Positions 44,578 to 56,211 of a DNA stretch of 64,000 nt are shown here, in pieces; position 1 is the first letter of the stretch, and each line of letters starts with the position of its first letter. The notes below the pieces were generated by a model. It had not been told where the DNA came from and did not search any database. It saw only the letters and a program-made list of their open reading frames with translations. This stretch comes from Micromussa lordhowensis. Its lineage: Eukaryota > Cnidaria > Anthozoa > Scleractinia > Lobophylliidae. The position numbers and the translations under genes are program-made. The DNA lies in the NCBI GenBank assembly GCA_964020085.1, contig OZ026596.1:13261939-13325938 (forward strand), written 5' to 3'.

Positions 44578-45060
44578 GACTACAGACCGTGGACTGCAGT
44601 AGCAGAGAAATATAGATCTGTTCATTATTTTTAAAAATGTATCTACCACAGACCATGGAACGCGAACTGCCATGGCAGAGAAATCAAAATCCATTCATCA
44701 TGCTTTTAAATCGACCACGGACCGCAGATCACCGAAGCACAGAATCAAAATCCATGGATCATATTTTTAATTTTATATATTACAGACCATGGACCATGGC
44801 AGGCTTTTAGCCAGGATTTGAAAAGTGGCCATTTGAAATGTGCTATAGGGCCTGCTGAAATGAACAATTTATAAGGCAATGTATGAAGAATAAAACAATT
44901 TTCTTTAAATAAATATATATAAGTGGCTGTCCACAGCTAGGATGCCTGGATGCCCATGTGGCTAGAAGCCTGGACCATGGACCACTGAAGCAGAGAATCG
45001 AAGTCCTTACATCAGAATTTTAAGTTCATCCACTATGGGCCATGGAATGCATAGAAATGT
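44578..45060. repeat. Decayed array with CAGACCATGGA words
   Basis: Units of about 70-90 bp repeat irregularly: ACAGACCATGGAACGCGAAC, then GGCAGAGAAATCAAAATCCA and an AT-rich run. The palindrome CCATGG recurs at least six times. It lies in MMAB intron 1. Confidence 0.6.
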
Positions 45061-45679
45061 TAAATTCTTGTTCTCCATTATTAGTAGACTGTGAAACAAT
45101 GGACTGTGGTAACACATACCTTATGCCTTAGAGTTGTAAATTAAAATTGCTCTAACAAAACTTTTTGTGATTATCAATAATTTCAATTTGACATTTTTAT
45201 TATTAGAGGGTGGTTTCTATCAATTTCTATAGCAATTGAAAATATCATTTACTTAGAAGCAAAAAGACAGTGCATCTTGGATTTTAAGGTGAGAAAGTTT
45301 CAAACCATGCATCCCAAACACTTTTGAAATACAAATACTTGGACAACTCTTGTTACTATGGTTAAACCTGCTTCTGAACAACTCTCTTATATGGGCAGTT
45401 TCCTCTGTGACTACAAAATGCTATACATTTCCTATTAGTCCTTCTATAATACAGACTTTCTCTAATACAGACACATATTTTGCCAGTCCCTTGGTCCTTC
45501 GTTATATCAAGATTCCACTGTAATTGAGAAATTTCCCATGCACCAATGACTCATGCAAACCTCCAACTTCTCCATGATGTGCATGACTATTTTTAGCCCA
45601 GAGATTGCATAAGCAATCTATAGGATTTTAGTTGCGGTGCAGATTATGCATATGATATGCAAACAATGTCCCCTCTACT

Positions 45680-45790
45680 TAACAATTAGATTATGAGCTC
45701 AAGATTTCTATGAGGTGATATTTGATGAGGCTGAAGGCTGAATCAACTATCGCCTCATAGAAATCGAGAGCGAATAATCTAATTGTTTTA
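45680..45790. repeat. Inverted repeat, AACAATTAGATTATGAGCTC family, copy 1
   Basis: AACAATTAGATTATGAGCTC faces GCGAATAATCTAATTGTT, with inner arms around CTATGAGG and CCTCATAG. The same family recurs at 46721. Confidence 0.75.
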
Positions 45791-46209
45791 GTAGAATTCT
45801 AACTGAAATTAACGCAAAAAAACGGTTTCCAATGATTTTCCCACGCATTATTGAACTTTACCCATAAACAAAGTTGCACGTATCGAACTGTCCTTGGCAA
45901 ATTTGCAGTTGTTTACGCGCATACCCGCTTTTTCAATATTTTCAAGTTTTTAAAGTCAAGAAACCTTAAAAGTGCTTCTTTTAGTCTTCTCAGGAATTTA
46001 ATTACCCGTTTACATCTAAAATTCCTTCCAAAACTTCGGAAAAACTATAAAAACATCGCATTTCTTGGACGATCGGCGGTGGCGATGGCTGATAGTATAC
46101 GAGTAGCTCAACCAATCAGATTGCAGCATTTGCATTAGTATACTAGTAGAATTCTACTAAATATCAATAGTACCATCGTGCAGTGGAGGGTTGAGCTCCT
46201 GAAATATTT

Positions 46210-46265
46210 AAGAAATAGAAAACATGTGCTGTGTTTCTATCGAGTTATAGAAACACGAGTGAAAG

Positions 46266-46296
<31 letters not shown>

Positions 46297-46399
46297 GAGC
46301 CGCAGGCGAGTGTTCCACAGCTTTTTCGTGTTCTCCCAAACTTTCACGAGTGTTTCTATAACTTGATAGGAACACGGAGAACATGTTTTCTATTTCTTT
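46210..46399. repeat. 190-nt near-perfect inverted repeat (AACACGAG hairpin), copy 1
   Basis: AAGAAATAGAAAACATGT at the left is inverted at the right. The arms continue through TGTTTCTAT, AACACGAGTGAAAGTTTGGG and GAGAACGAGAAA-like tracts to a small loop. The loop region AACACGAGCCGCAGGCGAGT recurs in the hairpin at 55441. Both lie in MMAB introns. Confidence 0.8.
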
Positions 46400-46576
46400 T
46401 AGAAAATACCGCGACGAAGAAAAAGGAAAACAACTTGTTTACTTCGATCATCAAAATGTAAATTCTCTTTGTTCGCGCCATCATTACGTCAACAGCTCGT
46501 GCTAGTTCTGTGTTTCTATCGAGTTTTAGTATAGATCTACTTGCGTTCTATCACGAAGGCCGTTCTCTGATTGGCT

Positions 46577-46618
46577 ACGCTACTCACTATCTATTCTGTG
46601 ATAGATAGTGAGTAGCGT
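46577..46618. repeat. Perfect hairpin, 18-bp arms
   Basis: ACGCTACTCACTATCTAT, loop TCTGTG, then the exact complement. It is embedded between inverted TAGATCTACT and AGTAGATTTA tracts (46523-46725), so it may be the core of a larger decayed palindrome. Confidence 0.85.
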
Positions 46619-46720
46619 AACAGTGTGCACTTGTTAACAAAATGACGGCCGTTTCTTGGCATTTTCGCAGTGTTGAGAAGAGGATTTAGATTAAGTTTTG
46701 AACGACTAGTAGATTTATAC

Positions 46721-46792
46721 TAAAACAATTAGATTATTCGCTCTCGATTTCTATCACGCGATAGAAATCTTGAGCTCATAATCTAATTGTTA
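46721..46792. repeat. Inverted repeat, AACAATTAGATTATNNGCTC family, copy 2
   Basis: AAACAATTAGATTATTCGCT faces GAGCTCATAATCTAATTGTT around CTATCACGCGATAG. It is a shorter relative of 45680-45790 in the opposite orientation. Confidence 0.75.
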
Positions 46793-46799
46793 AATAGAA

Positions 46800-48934
46800 A
46801 CACGGTTTTAAACCAATCAGGGTGTGTATTTGCTTTGGGTTATTTTCTAATGTATTTTGGAAACCAAAGCGAACAGTTTCATTGAGGCCACCGTAGCATT
46901 TGTCAAAAATGTCTCTTAGAACCTGTGGTCTTGAGAGCCTCTAAAGCTCTTGATTGCATCAGATTATAAGCTTCAACCACGGATGTGGAATCCAACACGA
47001 GCCAATGTGAGAAAATCCTGATCTTGAGGATCAAAATCTTCATGTTACACAAACCACAGTGAAGAAACAAAAGTCACATTGGAAGAAGAATCCCACAAAG
47101 GGGAAGTGAGGAGAACTAGCTAGAACTTCACGAACTGAAAATCATTCTGAGCATTAAAATTTTGCCCCAAGGCAAACATTTTCGGGGTTGTTCAACAACA
47201 ACTTCGACACTTGAGCTATATCATATCGCAAGGTCACGCAACAGCTCTCACAAAAAGCTTATGTCTATTTATACTGTGTTGCACTACATTTTTGCGGGAA
47301 TCACCAATATTTGTATTTTACGTGAACTAAATTTTGCGATTAGGGAAGACTTGTTTTTCTTCTCGGGTACTGATTTTTTTGCGATTTTCTCAAAGTTGCA
47401 TTTAATTTAAAATCACAACACTTTTGCATTTTTAAATTAAACTGCACACAGAAGCAAGACACAGTAATCCAGTAATCAGTGTCACTATCACAATTACATC
47501 GTGCTCTTGTGTAGAATTGTAGATGCTCTTCTCAATGGAGCACCTTTAGACAATCCTTTCCTGTTAACCCTTTGACTCCCAAGCACACATATATGCACAC
47601 TGAATGGTCATGCTCATTGTACCACTTGTGACGTCATCATTTTAAATGTCACCAGATGTTCTTGATAGTAGAGCTAGGATAGTCGGTTTTAGATACTGAC
47701 AGTACTCTGGTGTAGCAAATTGAAAAACAACACCGGTTTTGGTGTAAAAATGGTGGTAATTATACCTATAATTGATCAAGGTCCCAATTCCAAGCTTTGC
47801 CCACAATTAACACCCACCTTTGTATGGAAGCCAAAAAGGAATGTGAAACGCGAAACGTAGCAAGAGTAAAAGGGCCAAGAAAAAAAAACAAAAGAACAAG
47901 AGGTCCAGATTTTGGCATATGTGTATGCAGCAAATTAAAATATTGTGCATTTTTGCACCTCATCTTCGGGAAATCTATGTTTTTGGTAAAATAGCTTTCT
48001 CATCAAAACTAAGGCCTGTTTAGCATCATGGCAACCAAAAAACTGATTTTCTGAAAGTTTTGTTTCTCATTTCATTGTTTTGTCTTTGAATGAAAGAGAC
48101 GTTTTAAATAAATGGTCATATGGTTAAATAAGAGGTTATTGCTCATGTCAATCATCATTCACTGGGAAATCAAAGGGTTTGCTCATAGAGCACTTTGATC
48201 TTGTGGAAAAAGTGGTTTTAGGTGTTTAAAATATGCCCAGGTCAAGTTCAAAGTTTTCTGAACTTCTAATGTTGTGAATAATAGATTAACAATAATTTAT
48301 CAAATATTATTGGGTAGTATCAAATGAGTGTTAATCAATTAAGTTTTCAGTTTATGATCGGTTTTAATCAATTTGTAACTTTCCTTATATTGCTATTTAA
48401 TATAAATAATGTCATTATGCCTCACTCTAGAAAGCCCAAACTTTCTAATTGGCATCAAGTAGGAACCTGCAGATTTCTATTTGCAGAGCTGGTGATTGCA
48501 AATAATAAACAAGTTTAACTTAAGTAGCAGGGTCATTGCTACTGGTTATTAACCAAGAGTGAGGTCTTAGTGGGAAAATCTCAAACCGAAAACCTTGCTG
48601 TATTGACCTAGTAAGTAGGTAAGGAAGGAAGTTTAGCCTTTATCAAGGGTTAACACATACTAATTGACATTCACTAAAAATTTGTGGCCCTCCAGATAGC
48701 ATTGTTAATACAGTAAGACCAAGGTTGGAGATTTTCTGTAAAGACTGAATGTTCGAGGTTAATATATAAGCTGTAGTTTATTATATGACTCCACAAGGAA
48801 ACCAAATGTGCAAGTGCAAACCACAGTGCAATTGCTTTCCCAAATGATTATATGTTAATGTAAGCATGTTTAAATGTGATACGTGGATATTTTCCTAACA
48901 TTTTAATGGTCTTCAATTTATTGTTAAATTATAG
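46800..48934. other. MMAB intron 1, 3' part, no gene seen
   Basis: No conserved frames or transposon termini were recognised. The acceptor region before exon 2 is T-rich (CTTCAATTTATTGTTAAATT). Confidence 0.45.
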
Positions 48935-48978
48935 CAGCTCTGTGGGACCGAAGATTTACACCAAAACTGGAGATAAAG
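48935..48978 (+). CDS. MMAB: MMAB exon 2: start of the adenosyltransferase domain
   Basis: The exon encodes SSVGPKIYTKTGDKG across its joins. KIYTKTGDKG is the near-invariant ATP-binding N-terminal motif of PduO-type cobalamin adenosyltransferases, which makes this the key identifying exon. The acceptor is ATAGCAG, a tandem NAGNAG site, so splicing may add or omit one serine (start 48935 or 48938). The donor is AAAG|GTGAAT. With 44 nt it is a very small exon. Intron 1 is about 5.8 kb and intron 2 about 7.5 kb. Confidence 0.85.
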
Positions 48979-49137
48979 GTGAATTAAAAATAATATAAAA
49001 TTTATTCAGTAACTTCTTATAATGAACCTTTTTACAATAAACTGAAGAAATTCTCATGCATTCATTAGCTAATTTTAACTGTCAATAAGCGGACACACAT
49101 GAATTTATAATTTACGCCTTTTTGTTATTGTAAAAAA

Positions 49138-49292
49138 CAAATTGACGCCCTTTTTCATGCATCTGTCCTGTTATTGACAATTAATTTCATCATAACATTG
49201 TCAAAGTGGTCTGCAGATCCACAGCTACTTTTACAGTGTTATAATGAAATTAATGATCAATAGCAGGACAGGCATGTGAAAAAGTGTCAATT
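49138..49292. repeat. 155-bp inverted-repeat MITE
   Basis: CAAATTGACGCCC, CTGTCCTG and ATTAATTTCATCATAACA at the left are inverted at the right, ending AAAAAGTGTCAATTTG. It lies in MMAB intron 2, directly before the second Gypsy element. Confidence 0.75.
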
Positions 49293-51511
49293 TGTAAATC
49301 ATCCTACGAGGTGATACCTACATTTTTAAGAAAGAGTCTAGTATCTGTTCCTCCACACGCCTTGCCAGATTCACATTTAGCAAGCAAAAATGAATCGAAG
49401 GAGAGAGTGCTGTCACATAAGCAGCGCGACTATGCGAAAAATCAAAGGATTGCAAGTTCGACGAGCAAACAGATGACAGAATAATGGAACACTTGATACA
49501 AACCATCAAGGACAGCGAACTCATTAAAAGAAGCATTCAGAAGAAATGGAACCTCGATCAATTCCTCAAGGAAGCAAACCAAAGAGAAGATATCAATCAG
49601 CAAGTCAAAGACATGAAAGAAGATTTCAAGATATCAAAAGTCGGGTATCAATCTGAGGATTCTCCAAAGAGCGGCAAGTGGGGCTGAAGAAGAAACTCGA
49701 AGAAGAGACCGTCGCGACCTCCTAGAAAACTTGACCACAAGAAAGAAGAGAAAAAGAATGGCAAAAACTGTGGTTATTGTGAGAAGACAGGAGCACACCC
49801 TCCAGGCAGAAACTGTGGCAAGTAAAATCATTATGTGTCATGTTGCAGAGTCAGTGTCCAACCCAAGAGGGATCTAAGGAGACTAAAAGAAGGCAAATCA
49901 AGAAAACAGCAGAGGCTGAGGAGACGAGCAGTGATTCAGATGATGATTACATATACCCTCAGGAGACAGCACAACACCTACACTAAGTGAAGAAGATAAG
50001 ATCAGGTCCAAATCGAGACACTACTGATCCGTATTGGAGACATTGTTGCTTTTGTTGAACCAGATACTGGAGCAAGCGCAAATGTAATGGATGAATATTA
50101 GTTCAAGGCCCTCAAGCACAGATCACAAGAAATTAAGGAACTAGAGCCCAGTCGAGACACACTGAGGACACTTCAATCTGATCTAACAGTCAAAGTTGAA
50201 TTCACTGCAACATTGTAGAACAAGAACCGGGGCACACAGAGCAAGTTCTTAGTCATTCAAGGGAAGATTGACTCTCCGCCACTCCTGAGTAAAAGCACAC
50301 TGTTGGAGCTTGGAATGTTCCAAATCAATCCAGAAGGAACATTTAAAGGAACCAATGAACTGAGAATCAAAACTGTGAAAACACCGGGTGACAGCATTGA
50401 AACAGTACTGAGTGAATACAGAGACATATTCCAAAGGATCAATTGCTTTTGGGAAAAGAATACAGGCAAGAAGATTGAAGTCAAGCTAGACATAGAAACC
50501 AACGCTAATAAAACTGTGGCTCAGAAACCACGCCCTGTACCATATCACCTACAGAAACCACTTAAGGATTGGCTGGACCATATATATTTGAGAAAGTCCC
50601 AGATGGTGAGGTGACTACCTGGTGTTCACCACTAGTGGTTCAACCCAAACCAAAATTCACAGAGTGAAGAGTTAGAATCCCACATGATTACAACAAGCAT
50701 CGACATGAGAATTCCAAACCAGTCAATGATGCGAAGCCAGTGCTTTCAATGACCAAGAGTAGAAGATTTCATCTACCATCTACATGACTGCAAGATCTTT
50801 ACGAAGCTGGATCTCAGACAAGGCTACCGCCAGTTAGCTTTAGACCCCTCCACAAGACAAGTATCAACATTCAGTACACGTTGGGGAAATTACAGACCCC
50901 AATGGCTGGTGTTTAAGCGAAATCATCTCAAGATGTCTTCGATGAAGCCATGTTCAGAATCTTTGGCGACATACACCACTGCTTAAACCAAAAAGATGAC
51001 ATACTCCTGGGGTGAAGAGACCAGACCAAACATAGAGATCACAGAATCACCTTTAACAGAGAAAAATGTCAGTTTGGAATGGAACAAATTGAGTTCTTCG
51101 GACGTGTTTTCACCAAGGATGGAATGAAGCCATCACCTGACAGAGTAAGAGCAGTCAAAGAGTGTGGAGTGCCTGAGAACAAAGAGCCAGTACGAAGCTT
51201 CCTGGGAATGGCATAGTACCTGGACAACTTCAGCAAGAATTATGCAACCATAGCAGCACCGCTGTACCAGCTAACCAGAAAAGAAACCGAATTTTACTGG
51301 GGTAAACAAGAAGAGGAAGCATTCAGAAAGATACAAGACAACATCTCAAATGAGAAGACCATGGTATTCAATCCAAGCAAACCCATTATCCTCCAGACAG
51401 AAGCAAGCTTCAATGAAGGGTTATCAGCAGCCCTGCTCCAGGAGACAGACAAAGGCATACAACCGGTACACTTCATCAGCCGAACAATGACAGAAACCCG
51501 AGAAGAGGTAC

Positions 51512-52235
51512 AGTCAAACAATAATAATAATAATTTATTCATTTACATTTATAGTGTGCCTTTTAACATGCTAGGTGGTCAAAAGCACATTACAATAATA
51601 AATAACCTAAAAACTATTAATACAAATATAAGAAATATAAAAACATATGTAATATCTAAGAGATACTAAAAGCTAATTTAAAAAGATAAGTTTTAAGATT
51701 AGATTTAAAAGTAGAAATACATTTGATGCTGCGTAGGCTAACAGGAAGTGCGTTCCATAAAGTGAGCGCAGCCACACTGAAGAATCTGTCACCGAATGAC
51801 TTTTTCATTCTTCCTGATGGATGCTCTAATAAAACGCCTTCATTAGAACGCAGCAAATAGCGCATATTAGTCTTAGTATGAATTAAATCAATGATGTAGC
51901 TACAATCTTGGACAAAATAAATGGAACATCTGGACCACCCCTCCCCCCCATTTCAATGATGCCAAAATGGCGCGCTTTGCTCTTCGCGCGTCTTCATCAT
52001 TGCTTAGGGGGGGAGGGGGGTTAATTGTTCCATTTTATACTGTCCAAGATCTTGGACAAAATAAATGGAACATCTGGACCACCCCTCCCCCCCCCATTTC
52101 AATGATGCCAAAATGGCGCGCTTTGCTCTTCGCGCGTCTTCATCATTGCTTAGGGGGGGAGGGGGGTTAATTGTTCCATTTTATACTGTCCAAGAGGTGC
52201 CATGCCATAGAGGGCTTTGAAAGTAATAATAATAA
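51512..52235 (-). mobile_element. LINE 3' fragment inserted in Gypsy RNase H
   Basis: The minus strand from 51865 to 51656 reads RYLLRSNEGVLLEHPSGRMK, then FGDRFFSVAALTLWNALPVS and FKSNLKTYLFK, the C-terminal tail common to CR1/RTE-like LINEs. The 3' end is an AT-rich tract with (TTA)n (51515-51540). The RNase H frame breaks at 51512 and resumes near 52240, defining an insertion. Two tandem MITEs are nested at 51906-52194. Confidence 0.75.
51906..52194. mobile_element. Two tandem copies of a 143-bp MITE
   Basis: Each unit runs CTTGGACAAAATAAATGGAA to TTCCATTTTATACTGTCCAAG, an inverted repeat with C-rich and G-rich inner arms around AATGGCGCGCTTTGCTCTTC. The copies (51906-52048 and about 52050-52194) are almost identical and are separated by AT or less, so the duplication is recent. 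Confidence 0.85.
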
Positions 52236-53419
52236 AAATAATTTGGACCAAGAAAGATGCTTTGGCAATCAAATGGGCCAAGGAGCGACTGAGAATTTAC
52301 CTACTCGGAGTACCCAGATTCAGAATTGTGACTGCCCACAAACCACTAGTACCTTTGTTTAACAAAGTTAAGGCCAAAGTACCACCAAGAATAGAGAAGT
52401 GGATCATGGAAATGCAGGACGTGGACTAGCAGTTGGTGTACAAACCAGGGAAAGATGAAGCAGACCCCTTAGACTTCCTCTCCAGACACCCTCTGCCTGA
52501 GACAGGACATGACAATACTGAGAAGATCATCAGATGGAATGTGAATGCAGAGCACGCTGTGGTTGTCGCACGAATCAGAGAGGAAACTTACATGTGAAAC
52601 AGGAGTTATCGGTAGCAGAAGGACTTATCTTCAGAGAAAGTCGAATCGTACTACCACCAACACTTCAGAGGAAAGTGGTTAAACTAGGACACAGCCTAGG
52701 ACACTTAGGAAAAGCTAAGACCAAGCAAATGCTGAGAGAAAAATACTGGTTCCCACTGATGAACAGCGTGATTGACACTGCTATTGACGAGTGTTATAAG
52801 TGCCAAGTAGCTACAAAAGGAGACAGAGAAGAACCAATCAAGGTGACCAGCATCCTGCACCGCCGTTGGGACACAGTATCCATAGACAATGGTGGACCAT
52901 AACCAGATGGACACTACATTCTCGTAAGCCATGGTGGACCATACCCAGATGGACACTACAATCTCATCCTGATTCCTATGGAACTCCGAGGAGAATTGAG
53001 AGCAACAACGGACCCCTGTTCAGTTCTAAAGAGTTCAATGAATTTGCAAGGCAAGAAGGATTCCATGTATAAGCCACACTTTTTTTCAGATCTAGTTAAT
53101 CATGTTATCTCAAGCAATGATCAGTTTCTGAGTTCTTTCCATAATCTTATAGTCAGTTATAGGAAACTACCGGTAATAAAATACAGGTCAGCGATGTATC
53201 ACTTTACAAAAGACTGTCTTTGTGATGTTTGATAACTCCAAATTTTGAAAAAAAAGGTTTGATTTTTTAAAACATCACCCATTCTATAGCAATTTTCTTC
53301 AGAAATGAGAACTTAAGATAATGATAACTTCAAAATTTAAACTCCTAAATCCAAAACAGTTTTCCAACACAGCAATTAAATCAAATTAAATTCTTTTCAA
53401 GGAGGCTGGGAACTGTTTC

Positions 53420-53640
53420 TAGCACTTTTCTAACAGCTACATTTGAAGGATGAATACTGCCACTGTTTAACAAGTGATGCTACAGTAATGGTATCACAAA
53501 AATGCCCAATCATTGGTAAACAAGTTGCATTCATCTATTTTACATAACAGGTCACCATAGCTACAATATGACTCACTTGAAACACCCTTAATTTTAGTTT
53601 TAAGCACTTAAAACTTAAAAAGGAGTTCGGTGACCCCTAT
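53420..53640 (-). repeat. Dispersed repeat, copy 3 of 3
   Basis: It aligns with the reverse of 1340-1560: CAAGTGATGCTA, then CAATCATTGGTAAACAAGTT and GTCACCATAGCTACAATATG. It abuts the terminus-like sequence at 53630. Confidence 0.6.
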
Positions 53641-53870
53641 TTTTGAGTTATTTTTTGTAAAAAAAACTCTTAGTCAGCAGGTCCTGGCTATATTAATTAT
53701 CATCCCTTCAATGGATCAAATGAGTGAGTGAGAGATGTTTGTATGTCACACCAATCAGATTGGAGCTACTATAAAAAAGCAATCAAATTGCTGCTTGTTA
53801 AGGTGAATCATGTTTGCGGAGATTTCATCCTGATTTTATAACGGCCATCTTTGTTTTTCTACAAACAGAA
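53630..53870. repeat. Copy of the left end of the insertion at 37691
   Basis: TTTTTGAGTTATTTTTTGTA, then AAACTCTTAGTC, GAGTGAGTGAGAGATGT and CACACCAATCAGAT, match 37698-37850 in the same order. GGTGACCCC just upstream is shared with the TTAA-flanked elements at 31681. Confidence 0.65.
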
Positions 53871-55440
53871 ACGTATTCTTTTATTTTCCAATGCTTGTTT
53901 GCTATGGTTGAGTCCAGGACTTTAATTATCAGTCGAAAATTATACTAAAATCCGACTGTAAACATGTACCTGCAGATGGTGTAGTGCATGCGCAAAACAA
54001 GTGTGAGATACACAAATGTTTTACCTACTGGGGAGGTGACAGGAAAAAATCTAACAGGCACCATAAAAGTTTTCAAAAAAAGATTAATAACTTTGAAACA
54101 CACGTGGTTACCCCACGTTATATGTGCCCATGTGACGCTACGTATCCCATGTGTAAAAGCAACAGCAAATTAGAACTCTTTTACTCAGTTGTTTATCGAC
54201 CCTTTTGGCATATTGTTTTGGTCCTAGGCTTAAAAACGTGTTTGAAAGCAGTCTGAAACTATTCACTATGTACACCAAATTGGTTTAACGCAATTCATGA
54301 TCAAGTGCTGGAGTTGATTTTGTTTCTTCTCAGGATTACTTGCATCATTTTTGCATGTGTGACTAACGCTGACGTTTGGCAGGCAATCATTGTGTGCGCT
54401 ACCGAGTCTCAGAAAAACTGTAGTAAGCCACCTGAAGGTGCCTATTACATTTTTTTCCTGTCATCTCCCCAGTAAGTCAAAAAACATTGTGTTTCTTGCA
54501 TATGTTTAGTACTTTCACTAGGCCATCTGCAGGTCCATGCATGTTAACAGTTGGATTTGAGCATGATTTTCTACAGGTAACAGCTAGTTTTTTAGCTGGA
54601 AGATGTTAACAGTTAGGGGTTAGCAATGTGGTGCTTTTCTGATGTTTCTGGTTAAAGTACAGGGTCATTAAACTTGATTTGGTCACAGTAGGAAAAGTTG
54701 TTATTTTAGTTGTGCACTTATCAATGCACTTATCAATGTCAACCCTAGCGCACCAATAGTGTGTAAACCATTCCCTGCGTAATGCACAGAATGTGTGCGC
54801 ACTGACAAAAGTAGGCACTGTCCTTGAAATCTGCTCTTGCCTTGGTACTTAGTCTTCTCCTGGCACAATGCCTCATTCAGGCCCACCCTGTATATCCATT
54901 AATGATCTTCAGTAATTTAGCTAAGAGAAAACTAACCATGCTCATTAACAAGATCTGCAGGCTTTTCTGGCCTGTTACCTTAAAAATGACCCACAGTCAA
55001 ATTCCGGCTTGGGATAAGCTGTCTTCAGCCAGTGGAATTAGCAGAAAGTTGGCAACATCCTTTCAGCCCCACTCTCCCTCCAGACAATTTCAAGTTATCT
55101 GTCTTTCTTTTTTTTACTTGCACTGCTGTGGGTTAGGCAGAACTTGACAAGAAATCAAATAGGTGGCTATAAACTTGTGGGAGTTTTGGAAACATTCACT
55201 GTATGCTGTTTCTATGATCAAATTGTTACCTTGATGCACAGTTTCCTACCAGGAGGACCAGGAAGACGTGCTTTGTCCATTTTCTACCTATTGATCTTTT
55301 CAGTATGCCAGGAGCTACTCTTCCACCAGCTAAGCTCTCCAGGTCACAGAAACACAAATATCTCTTTTACACAACTAGGTGACAAACTCACAAAAACAAT
55401 TAATTAAATTTAAGTTGAAGTTAACTGTAACTTTTATTTA
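53871..55440. other. MMAB intron 2, no gene seen
   Basis: No supported features. A frame at 54824-55147 looks like a signal peptide but begins at TTG, not ATG, and has no family match. Confidence 0.4.
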
Positions 55441-55615
55441 ACAAATAAAGAAGCCTAAGCCATGTATTACATTGTGATAAAACACGACGGGCACTTGAGA
55501 ACACGAGGGAAATGTAGAAAACACGAGCTGCAAGCAAGTGTTTTCTACATTTCTCGAGTGTTCTTTTTATCACAGTGTAATACACGGCTTAGGCTTCTTT
55601 ATTTGCTTTATGATA
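55441..55615. repeat. 175-nt inverted repeat (AACACGAG hairpin), copy 2
   Basis: AAATAAAGAAGCCTAAGCC is inverted at the right (GGCTTAGGCTTCTTTATTTG). The arms run through GTATTACATTGTGATAAAAC to a loop near AACACGAGCTGCAAGCAAGT. The core resembles the hairpin at 46210. Confidence 0.8.
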
Positions 55616-56102
55616 TAGATTTTTACAAAACAATACAACATGCTTTTTCTGTGTTTTATACACTGATAAAACATGGTTTTTTGACCAATCAGAGCGTGCA
55701 CATTGTCCTATCTATGATATAATTAAAAATAAATAAACTGAAAGTCTCAGAGACAACTTAACTTGAGACTAACAAAGTGGAATTTCAAATGATCTTAAGT
55801 TTACCCTTACAGACTAGGGGGCAGAATGTGCCCACACTCACTTCAACCATTTGCAACTTTCTAAATGGTCAAGCAAATGCCAGCTGATTTTGTGGCTGTT
55901 AAAGAAAGTATATGTTGTTGCCTATCAGGCCATAAATGTCTGCTGAAAAAATGCAGGGGTCAAAAATTGTATTGAGCCCTCTAGGCCTTAAAAATATTGC
56001 CCACAAGGAGGGTTCAGATCCCCAGTGTCCTCTACTATCGTCCCATCATTGGATCTCTGAAGTCATTGTTAATTACTATAATGTATCATTTATAGATGTA
56101 AA

Positions 56103-56211
56103 TGGGAAACAGTTAGTTTTGTTTTCCCGAGAGTCCTGATGTTTCCCTCTACTTTGTCTCGTGAAACATCAGGACTCGAGGCAAAACAATATTAACTAGT
56201 TTCCTGAGAGA
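56103..56211. repeat. 109-nt inverted repeat
   Basis: GGGAAACAGTTAGTTTTG and GAGTCCTGATGTTTC at the left face GAAACATCAGGACTC and CAAAACAATATTAACTAGTTT at the right. It lies 230 bp before MMAB exon 3. Confidence 0.7.

Larger units (their letters stand above)
49330..53075 (+). mobile_element. Second Ty3/Gypsy element, degenerate, in MMAB intron 2
   Basis: In order: gag remains with HLIQTIKDSELIKRSIQKKW (49484-49690); a knuckle-like CGYCEKTGAHPPGRNC (about 49765-49815); protease with EPDTGASANV (DTG at 50063); RT with FTKLDLRQGYRQLALDP and KDDILL; RNase H with LQTEASFNEGLSAALLQ, where Glu stands in place of the usual first Asp; a 0.7-kb insertion; then KPLVPLFNKVKAKVPPRIEK, KPGKDEADPLDFLSRHPLP, the integrase zinc region LGHLGKAKTKQMLREKYWFP and YKCQVATK, and a broken core. 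Many stops and frameshifts. No LTRs were found, and the integrase is cut off near 53072. It differs from the element at 35780. Confidence 0.85.

Noticed and set aside
54824..55147. Signal-peptide-like frame (KSALALVLSLLLAQCLIQAH)
   Set aside because: The initiation codon would be TTG, and the rest of the frame has no family features.
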